NCBI GenBank assembly: GCA_016780435.1
Contig: JADHLU010000085.1
Location: 1-5,355, forward strand
Direction of reading: 5' to 3'
Origin: Flavobacteriaceae bacterium
Lineage (GTDB): Bacteria > Bacteroidota > Bacteroidia > Flavobacteriales > Flavobacteriaceae
DNA: 5,355 nt
Shown: positions 1 through 5,355 of the stretch, in pieces
Numbering within the stretch: position 1 is the stretch's first letter
Layout of the letters: every line of letters begins with the position of its first letter
Made by a program: the position numbers and the translations under genes
Notes under the pieces: generated by a model
What the model was told of the DNA's origin: nothing
The model's database searches: none
What the model saw: the letters and a program-made list of their open reading frames with translations, nothing else

Positions 1-3000
1 AGAAATAGCGGAAGCATGATAAGCGTCAAGACGGTTGCATACCCTATGCCGTAGGCAATTGATACGGCCATGGGCTTTAAAAATTGAGCCTGTCTGCTTT
101 TCTCTAAGAGTAAGGGGGCCAATCCGGCTATGGTGGTCAAAGAGGTTAAAAAGATCGCTCTGAAACGCGAACGGCCAGCTTCGAAAAGTGCCTTTTCAAA
201 ACGCATACCATCCTTGAGATTGGTGTTAAACTTTCCGATGAGCACCAGTCCGTCGTTGACCATGATGCCGATCAGGGCAATGATCCCTAAGAGTGAAAGT
301 ATATTCAATGGAAAGCCGTGAATCTTGTGCCCCCAGCCAACGGCTGTTATACTGAACGGTACCAGCAGCAAGAGCAGAAAGGGCTGCGAAAAGCTTCTAA
401 AGGTAAACGAGATCGTCACAAAAATTAAGAACAGGGCGGTGAATCCGACGAGTCTTAACGAATCAATAAACTTTCCGGCTTCGCGATTTTGCCCTTCATA
501 AGACGGAGACACGGTCGGATAACGCGCCGTAATATCGGGCATGACCTCGGTTTTGATCCAGTCTAAAATCTCGGTAGGAGTGGTCTCGTCGGGATTGTCA
601 AGATCGGCATTGATCTGAATCTCGCGCTGCCCGTCTAAGTGGTTAATAGCCACATCTCCTCGCTCTATTGAATACGAAGCGATTTCTTGCAGCGGCACCT
701 TGTCTCCTGTGGGGGTGGCGATACGCATTTGATCAAGGTCTACAATCGAGGAGCGATTCTCGCGGTCGTAACGCACCCAAACACGGATCTCGTCTTGCCC
801 GCGTTGAAACCTTAGTGCCTGGGCTCCAAAGAATCCCGAGCGCACCTGATTCATCACCGTTCTAAGGTCTAGCCCTAGCAGGTAGGCATTGTCTTTAAGC
901 TGCAAGCGAATTTCTTTGATACCCGCCGGATCGTTATCCGATACGTCTTTTAGCAGCGCATTGTCGAGCATAGCCGTTTTGAGCTGATCTTTAGCGGCCT
1001 TAAGTTCTTGAATATTATTCCCGAGCAGAGAGACGCTCACTGGTGAGCCTCCAAAATTTCCGCCTGAACCAAACACGAGGCTCTCTACGCCCAAAACGGG
1101 GCCCACCAACTTTCGAATGCGGGCCGTGAGCAGATTAGAGCGAATAGCATCGGGCCGCTCCTCTCCAGGAAGCAGGTTAATCACCAAGCTGGCCGCAGCC
1201 GTTCCGGGGCCGATTCTTCGAATGGTATTCTCATAAAGCTGCTTGTCGGTGCCCTTGAGGTAGGTAGCTGTAAATTCTTCGTTGACGATCAAGGCCTTTT
1301 GCTCTATCATGCGGATGATAGAGTCGGTGATTTTTTCGTTCGTACCGTTGGGCATCTGTAGGCTGATGGTCACCTGATCTGAGGCAATGCGCGGAAAGAA
1401 GGCTGTCTGAATGATGCCTCCCCCAATCGACCCAAAAGTGGCGATCAAAAGAGCGACAAATAGCGCGAAGGTGAAAAAGGAGTTCCGCATAGAAAACCGC
1501 AGAAACGGGCTGTAAAGCTCGTCGCGCATCCAGACCATGGCTCGGTCTCCCATCTTGTTGATCACGCGCATCTTGGCGAATCCTTTTCCGATCAAAGAGG
1601 TGGGCTCAGTTTGCGGCTTTAAAGCCTTAGAGTGTGCCAAATGCGAGGGCAATATAATCAGGGCCTCAACCAGTGAAACCACCAAAGTCAAAATCACAAT
1701 GACGGCAACCTCAGAAAAGAATTCACCAATCCGTCCATCTAAGAACAGCAGTATTCCGAAGGCCAAAACGGTAGTCATAATGGCAGACACAATCGGTGGA
1801 ATTACCTCTAAAGTTCCATCTATAGCCGCCTGAATCGGGCTCTTACCCCTCTCATAGTGCTGGTAGATGTTTTCTGCAATTACGATTCCGTCATCGACCA
1901 AAATACCAATCACGATAATCATACCGAAGAGCGAAAGCCCGTTGATGGTCACCCCGGCAAAGGGCGCCACTATAAACATACCCAAGAAGGCTACCGGTAA
2001 TCCAAAAGCGACCCAAAAGGCCAATCGGGTGTTCAAAAAGAGCGATAGAAAGATGAGCACCAATAGCATACCCATAATGGCATTCTCGGTGAGTAGCTCG
2101 GTGCGCTGCACCAGTGTGGTAGAGAGGTCGTTGATCACGTCGAGCCTCACATTCGAAGACTTGGCATTGTAGTCGGCTATATAGGCTTTTACGGCCTCAG
2201 CGGAACCAATGAGGTCTTCAGTATTAGTCGAGGTTACCGTAACGGTAATCGCTCGATTCTCATTAAAATAAGTGGCGTTGGGCGTTTCAGAAAAGCGGTC
2301 AGAAACCTTGGCAATATCAGAAAGCAAAAGCCTTCTTCCGTCTGGAAGAGCCTTAACGACTATAGAAGCGAGTTCGTCGGCGTAGTACAGTCTGTTGTTA
2401 GCGCGAATTAGGTATTCTTCAGCATTAGATTTAATCGTACCCCCTGTGATTAAAAGATTGCTTGAAGCCACTTTTGTAGCTACCTCGGTAAAGCTCAGAT
2501 TGTAAGCTAGTAACTGATCTTCGTCTAAAGCAATCTCAATTTCCTCTTCGGGGTAGCCAGAAACTTCTATTTGCGATATTCCAGAAATGCCGCGCAGGTC
2601 GTTTTCTACCTGTCGCCCAACCTGTTTAACTACCGATAACGGAACGGCGTCGCCACTAATGGCAAAGCTTATGGTTTGACGCACCACATCTTGCTTGGCT
2701 ACTATCAAAGGCTCCATTCCGGTAGGATAATTCGGTACGCGATCAACGGCATTCTTCACCTCTAACAGCATGAAGTCAATGTCACGGCCCTTTTCGATTT
2801 CGACATTAATACTGCCCGAATTTTCCCTAGAGGTAGACGTTATGCGATCTATGCCCTGAAGGCCCTTGAGATTGTCTTCAATCTTGAGCACCACACCCTC
2901 TTCAATTTCTTGAGGCGACGCACCCGGATAAGCCACCGAAATGATGATATTCTTGGAGTCTGAGAGCGGAAAGTACGAAGAGCGCAACGAAAAGGCTCCA

Positions 3001-3083
3001 AGCAGTCCGAAGATTATAAAGGCAATGATCACGATGTTCACTGCCACTTCGTATTTGATAAAGTAAGCGATTAATTTCTTCAT
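1..3083 (-). CDS. RND efflux permease, AcrB superfamily (C-terminal end cut by window edge)
   Basis: Inner-membrane proton-driven exporter, the motor of a tripartite efflux pump. The frame is open from ATG at 3083 to the left edge: 1027 codons plus two bases, with no stop. The layout is the classic duplicated RND fold: TM1 at about residues 13-33, periplasmic porter/docking loop 34-332, TM2-6 at about 333-480, an amphipathic stretch near 519-532 before TM7 (535-560), second periplasmic loop 561-876, then TM8-12 from 877 to the edge. TM4 reads GILVDDGIVIAENI and carries the paired aspartates D397/D398, equivalent to AcrB D407/D408. This favours the drug/hydrophobe (HAE-like) type over CusA-like metal pumps, which have a single Asp there. 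TM10 has VND where AcrB has its relay Lys940, while the TM11 Arg (R973) and Thr (T980) are kept. AcrB-type proteins are about 1030-1050 residues, so only a short tail should be missing. The start lies 14 bases after the adaptor stop, so the two are surely co-transcribed. No Shine-Dalgarno sequence is visible; the leader is TATAAGAC. The sequence most resembles flavobacterial permeases annotated as acriflavin resistance proteins (from memory). Substrate unknown. Confidence 0.97.
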   Translation of the reverse strand, partial: MKKLIAYFIKYEVAVNIVIIAFIIFGLLGAFSLRSSYFPLSDSKNIIISVAYPGASPQEIEEGVVLKIEDNLKGLQGIDRITSTSRENSGSINVEIEKGRDIDFMLLEVKNAVDRVPNYPTGMEPLIVAKQDVVRQTISFAISGDAVPLSVVKQVGRQVENDLRGISGISQIEVSGYPEEEIEIALDEDQLLAYNLSFTEVATKVASSNLLITGGTIKSNAEEYLIRANNRLYYADELASIVVKALPDGRRLLLSDIAKVSDRFSETPNATYFNENRAITVTVTSTNTEDLIGSAEAVKAYIADYNAKSSNVRLDVINDLSTTLVQRTELLTENAIMGMLLVLIFLSLFLNTRLAFWVAFGLPVAFLGMFIVAPFAGVTINGLSLFGMIIVIGILVDDGIVIAENIYQHYERGKSPIQAAIDGTLEVIPPIVSAIMTTVLAFGILLFLDGRIGEFFSEVAVIVILTLVVSLVEALIILPSHLAHSKALKPQTEPTSLIGKGFAKMRVINKMGDRAMVWMRDELYSPFLRFSMRNSFFTFALFVALLIATFGSIGGGIIQTAFFPRIASDQVTISLQMPNGTNEKITDSIIRMIEQKALIVNEEFTATYLKGTDKQLYENTIRRIGPGTAAASLVINLLPGEERPDAIRSNLLTARIRKLVGPVLGVESLVFGSGGNFGGSPVSVSLLGNNIQELKAAKDQLKTAMLDNALLKDVSDNDPAGIKEIRLQLKDNAYLLGLDLRTVMNQVRSGFFGAQALRFQRGQDEIRVWVRYDRENRSSIVDLDQMRIATPTGDKVPLQEIASYSIERGDVAINHLDGQREIQINADLDNPDETTPTEILDWIKTEVMPDITARYPTVSPSYEGQNREAGKFIDSLRLVGFTALFLIFVTISFTFRSFSQPFLLLLLVPFSITAVGWGHKIHGFPLNILSLLGIIALIGIMVNDGLVLIGKFNTNLKDGMRFEKALFEAGRSRFRAIFLTSLTTIAGLAPLLLEKSRQAQFLKPMAVSIAYGIGYATVLTLIMLPLF

Positions 3084-3097
3084 GTCTTATACTGCGC

Positions 3098-4210
3098 TTA
3101 GGGCGCGATTACCTTAACGGGCATATTTTTCTGAGCACCTGGGAGGGGCTTAGCCAAGATCAGCTCTCCGTCGCTAACGCCTTGAAGGATTACAGTATTC
3201 TCATTGAAGTGTATGGGCGTAACGGCAATCAACTGCAGCGTACCTTCTCGTATTACAAAGATCTCTTTACTGTCGAGCAAAAGACTTCTTTCTATTTCTA
3301 TGGCTTGGTCTACCGAGCGCACCTCGAGTTCAGTCTTTAGGTATTGTCCTTCTTTAAGCTCGGCGCTAATAACCGATACAAAAACAGAGATCATCTGCGT
3401 TTCTTGATCGATGGCCGGATTGATCCGAACCACCTTTCCGTGGTATTGCTGAACCCCATCAAGCGATGTCAGAACAACCGATTTACCCACGGCCAAGAAT
3501 GACGCGTATGAGGCGGCCACCGGAATTTCAACTTCGTAACGCCCGCTTTCGATAAAGGTTCCCAGGTTTTGACCCGAACGCACCAACGTACCTTCGGTAA
3601 CAGCAGCGGCTGAAAGGGCACCATCAAACGGAGCGGTGAGCGCGTACTTAGATAAACGGGTTTCTAGATTAATAACGGTATAGTAGTTATTAACTATTCC
3701 TCTACCCGATATAAAAAAGCGCTCCTTTTCCGATTCAAACGCTGGAAGTTCAGGAATCGCCTTATTGATGTCTATGCGCTTTACATAGCTGTTCCACTTT
3801 TTATATACTTCTGGAAAATCAAGGGCGATATCGGCAAGGGTGGTGCTCAACGCATTCAGGAAATTACTTTTAGCCGACTGAACGGAAGCCTTAAATTCGC
3901 GGTCATCGATAGCGATGATCGTATCGTTTTTGCGATAGATCTGACCCGCTCTGAACGCACGGTTCTTCAACTGTAAAACTCCCTGTACCTCAGAGAAGAG
4001 TTCTACACGACGCTGCGCAGTTAAGCGTCCATTACTGGTTAATTTAACTGCCAAGGTTTGATTGTTGACCTGCTGGGCGAAGACCGATTTAACTGTCTTT
4101 TCAACAGCTATCTGAGGGGTCTTGCTCGAGCTTACCAAGTTAGTGGCGATAAACAAGGCAATGGCTATAAAGGCGATTCCGAGAATAGCCAAAATCAGTT
4201 TTCGATTCAT
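3098..4210 (-). CDS. RND efflux periplasmic adaptor (HlyD/AcrA-type membrane fusion protein)
   Basis: Complete 370-residue adaptor that would bridge the permease encoded next to it and an outer-membrane channel. Residues 1-3 are MNR and a hydrophobic segment spans about 4-26. There is no lipobox cysteine, so this looks like a membrane anchor or uncleaved signal rather than a lipoprotein. After it come the first lipoyl half (about 68-102, ending IIAIDDREF), a hairpin region (about 103-188), the second lipoyl half starting with ALTAPFDGALS (190-200), a beta-barrel domain (about 223-300) and a membrane-proximal domain to the end. The frame extends upstream to a TTG at 4273, adding 21 residues, but I chose ATG 4210 because it puts the hydrophobic segment at the N terminus. 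No Shine-Dalgarno sequence precedes it; the bases before ATG are TTTTAAA, usual for Bacteroidota. The hairpin is odd: instead of long heptad coils it has a DFPEVYKKW segment and a proline-bearing AIPELPAF turn. I recall similar hairpins in other Bacteroidota adaptors. Family assignment is firm; the transported substrate cannot be told. Confidence 0.95.
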   Translation of the reverse strand: MNRKLILAILGIAFIAIALFIATNLVSSSKTPQIAVEKTVKSVFAQQVNNQTLAVKLTSNGRLTAQRRVELFSEVQGVLQLKNRAFRAGQIYRKNDTIIAIDDREFKASVQSAKSNFLNALSTTLADIALDFPEVYKKWNSYVKRIDINKAIPELPAFESEKERFFISGRGIVNNYYTVINLETRLSKYALTAPFDGALSAAAVTEGTLVRSGQNLGTFIESGRYEVEIPVAASYASFLAVGKSVVLTSLDGVQQYHGKVVRINPAIDQETQMISVFVSVISAELKEGQYLKTELEVRSVDQAIEIERSLLLDSKEIFVIREGTLQLIAVTPIHFNENTVILQGVSDGELILAKPLPGAQKNMPVKVIAP

Positions 4211-4299
4211 TTTAAAATGTTTAAACAACGTGTGGACTACGCGGACGTTGAAAGCTAGCCAAAACCGTGCCAAACCCCTTTTCTAAAATCAAATGATCG
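4211..4299 (-). other. Intergenic leader between TonB receptor and adaptor genes
   Basis: This 89-base gap is the only real non-coding stretch in the window. It holds no strong GC-rich hairpin followed by a T run, so I see no convincing intrinsic terminator for the receptor gene, and readthrough into the adaptor is possible. It also has no clear match to the Bacteroidota promoter consensus (TTTG, about 19 bases, TAnnTTTG). The nearest pair is TTTG at 4274-4271 and TAGCTTTC at 4257-4250, with only 13 bases between. Two near-repeats, GGTTTGGCAC and GGTTTTGGCT, lie side by side here. A small inverted repeat sits close to the adaptor start. Whether the adaptor-permease pair has its own promoter is undecided. 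Confidence 0.5.
4226..4250 (-). repeat. Short inverted repeat upstream of adaptor start
   Basis: Perfect 6-base arms CAACGT and ACGTTG are separated by 13 bases and end 15 bases before the adaptor ATG. An 8-base palindrome GTTTAAAC at 4219-4226 shares one base with the start-proximal arm. In RNA the arms could form a weak hairpin in the 5' leader; in DNA they could be a half-site pair for a regulator. The arms are short enough to arise by chance and no U run follows, so it is not called a terminator. Confidence 0.25.
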
Positions 4300-5355
4300 T
4301 TAAGGACTATACTTTAGGGCCAAAAAGAAATTTCTGCCTGGCATGGGAATGAGACTGGTCTCCCAATAGGATTGGTTTAACAGATTATTTAACCCCATTC
4401 TCAAACTAAAATCGTTCAGCGTTTTGGATAGAGTCAAATCAACTACTGTATACGCTCTTCCGGTTGCGCGCTCTACCCACTTAAGCGAGGCAAAAACAGA
4501 GCTAGTTTTTGTATAATCTGCAGAGGCACTAACAACCAAGTGATGCCTTAAATCGTTGTCTATAGAATAGCGCGAAAAGGCAGCCGCATCATCGCTTAAT
4601 CGCTGAGACAGGTACGCGTAGGCCACTCGAAAATCTATAGGAATCTCAGCGTTGTTATTTTTAAAGTACTGGTATTCCAGCTCGATACCTCGGGTTTGCA
4701 GAGATTGAATATTGCTAGCCTTAAACCGCTCATCTTCAGCAGATTTCACGTAATCAATTAGATTCTCTGACGTTCTAGCAAAAAGGGCCAAACTGGCCAT
4801 TGAGCGCTTTCGGTTAAGGCGCAGGCCTATCTCCGCGGTTTCAGCCTCTTCAGCCACCAAATCTGCGTTACCCTCTGTGCTAGGGTCGCTGTAATACAGG
4901 TCGGTAAAGGTCGGAACACGAAAGGTCTTACCCCAATTCATATAGGTCTTAAGACGGGCATTAAGCTTATAGCCGACATCTATCCCTGGAAACAGTCTTT
5001 GACCAAAATCCGAGACGTAATTCAACACCACACCTGGCGTGACATCGAAGCTGTTATTCATCAAAAAAAAGCGGTGCTCTGCAAAGAGGTTGAGCATATC
5101 TCTCGAGCGCTCTCCCAAATTGTTGCTCTGTATACTAGTCGTTGAGAGATCTACTCCTATACCCGATTTTCCAAGCACAGACTCATGAGCAAAATCGACT
5201 GCTGCCCCAATTTTATGTGTGATGTGCATGTTGCGGTAAATCTCAGGTCGATCGCGCACAAACTCATACATGTCTTGTCCTCTGCGCCAGTAAATTCGAG
5301 GGGTAAGCGTGGTGTTCTCGAGCTGAAACTGCTGGGTTACGGCCAATAGGCTTGC
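4300..5355 (-). CDS. TonB-dependent outer-membrane receptor, C-terminal beta-barrel (N-terminal part beyond window)
   Basis: C-terminal 351 residues of a TonB-dependent receptor, an outer-membrane barrel that imports a scarce ligand with energy from TonB-ExbB-ExbD. The frame is open to the right edge, so the true start, signal peptide, TonB box and plug domain all lie outside. A TTG at 5346 is an in-frame leucine codon, not a believable start. Family marks in the visible part are TFRVPTFTDLYY (residues 144-155), followed by GNADLVAEEAETAEIGL (162-178), which matches the usual GNPxLKPE..E.G signature of barrel strands, and a C-terminal NNLLNQSYWE...MPGR block (323-341) ending in FFLALKYSP. Alternating polar and hydrophobic strands fill the region between. 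In this family the last residue is usually aromatic (F or W); here the chain ends in Ser-Pro after a Tyr. The pattern is closest to BtuB-like and siderophore receptors, so cobalamin or a chelated metal is a reasonable guess, but the ligand cannot be assigned without the plug. It is followed after 89 bases by the co-directional adaptor gene. Confidence 0.93.
   Translation of the reverse strand, partial: ASLLAVTQQFQLENTTLTPRIYWRRGQDMYEFVRDRPEIYRNMHITHKIGAAVDFAHESVLGKSGIGVDLSTTSIQSNNLGERSRDMLNLFAEHRFFLMNNSFDVTPGVVLNYVSDFGQRLFPGIDVGYKLNARLKTYMNWGKTFRVPTFTDLYYSDPSTEGNADLVAEEAETAEIGLRLNRKRSMASLALFARTSENLIDYVKSAEDERFKASNIQSLQTRGIELEYQYFKNNNAEIPIDFRVAYAYLSQRLSDDAAAFSRYSIDNDLRHHLVVSASADYTKTSSVFASLKWVERATGRAYTVVDLTLSKTLNDFSLRMGLNNLLNQSYWETSLIPMPGRNFFLALKYSP

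Noticed and set aside
1890..1895. Metal-exporting (CusA/CzcA-type) RND identity
   Set aside because: TM4 carries the paired aspartates of HAE-type pumps; no CusA-like methionine clusters are seen in the visible porter region.
130..2172. Several plus-strand open frames (130-321, 668-865, 1537-1833, 1867-2172)
   Set aside because: They lie wholly inside the permease gene on the opposite strand, match no protein family I know, and the minus frame there is open for over 1000 codons with clear RND motifs.
3204..4258. Plus-strand open frames at 3204-3407 and 4058-4258
   Set aside because: Both are antisense shadows of the adaptor gene (the second runs into its leader); no family features or start signals.
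4211..4273. Longer adaptor start at a TTG (4273), giving a 391-residue protein
   Set aside because: It would put 21 extra residues, several of them charged, before the hydrophobic anchor and needs a rare start codon. ATG 4210 gives a normal N terminus, MNR followed by the membrane segment.
4250..4274. Possible Bacteroidota promoter: TTTG with TAGCTTTC
   Set aside because: The spacer is only 13 bases instead of about 19-21 and the last base of the -7 element does not match; too weak to annotate.
5344..5346. TTG at 5346 as the start of the TonB receptor
   Set aside because: The frame stays open to the window edge (Ala-Ser-Leu precede it) and a 348-residue receptor would lack the plug domain, so this is an internal leucine codon of a truncated view.

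Overview
This window looks like a piece of a Bacteroidota chromosome, probably from the Flavobacteriia or a neighbouring class. Three things suggest this. The RND pump and its adaptor resemble, from memory, the efflux pair common in marine and environmental flavobacteria. There is no Shine-Dalgarno sequence before either visible start codon; A/T-rich leaders stand there instead. The third gene is a TonB-dependent outer-membrane receptor, a family that is very abundant in this phylum. Base composition looks moderate, neither strongly AT- nor GC-rich. The phylum assignment is an inference, since no marker gene is present.

All coding is on the minus strand, so transcription runs from the right edge to the left edge. 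First (4300-5355) comes the C-terminal part of a TonB-dependent receptor, cut by the right edge. Next is a leader of about 90 bases (4211-4299) with no gene in it. Then comes a complete periplasmic adaptor of the HlyD/AcrA type (3098-4210). After a 14-base gap, an RND inner-membrane permease of the AcrB superfamily starts at 3083 and runs off the left edge. About 1027 of its residues are visible, so probably only a short tail is missing. No stretch over 300 bases lacks a gene.

The adaptor and permease almost certainly form one transcript and one machine. The permease uses the proton gradient to move substrate, and the adaptor links it to an outer-membrane channel. No TolC-like channel gene is in the window; it must lie further left or elsewhere. 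The TonB receptor is an uptake protein in the same orientation and may share the transcript, but nothing here proves a functional link.

I see no RNA gene, mobile element, CRISPR array or unexplained large-scale structure. The window is mostly an ordinary efflux locus. The points of most interest are the changed proton-relay residues in the permease, the unusual short hairpin of the adaptor, and the pairing of a TonB receptor with an efflux pair.
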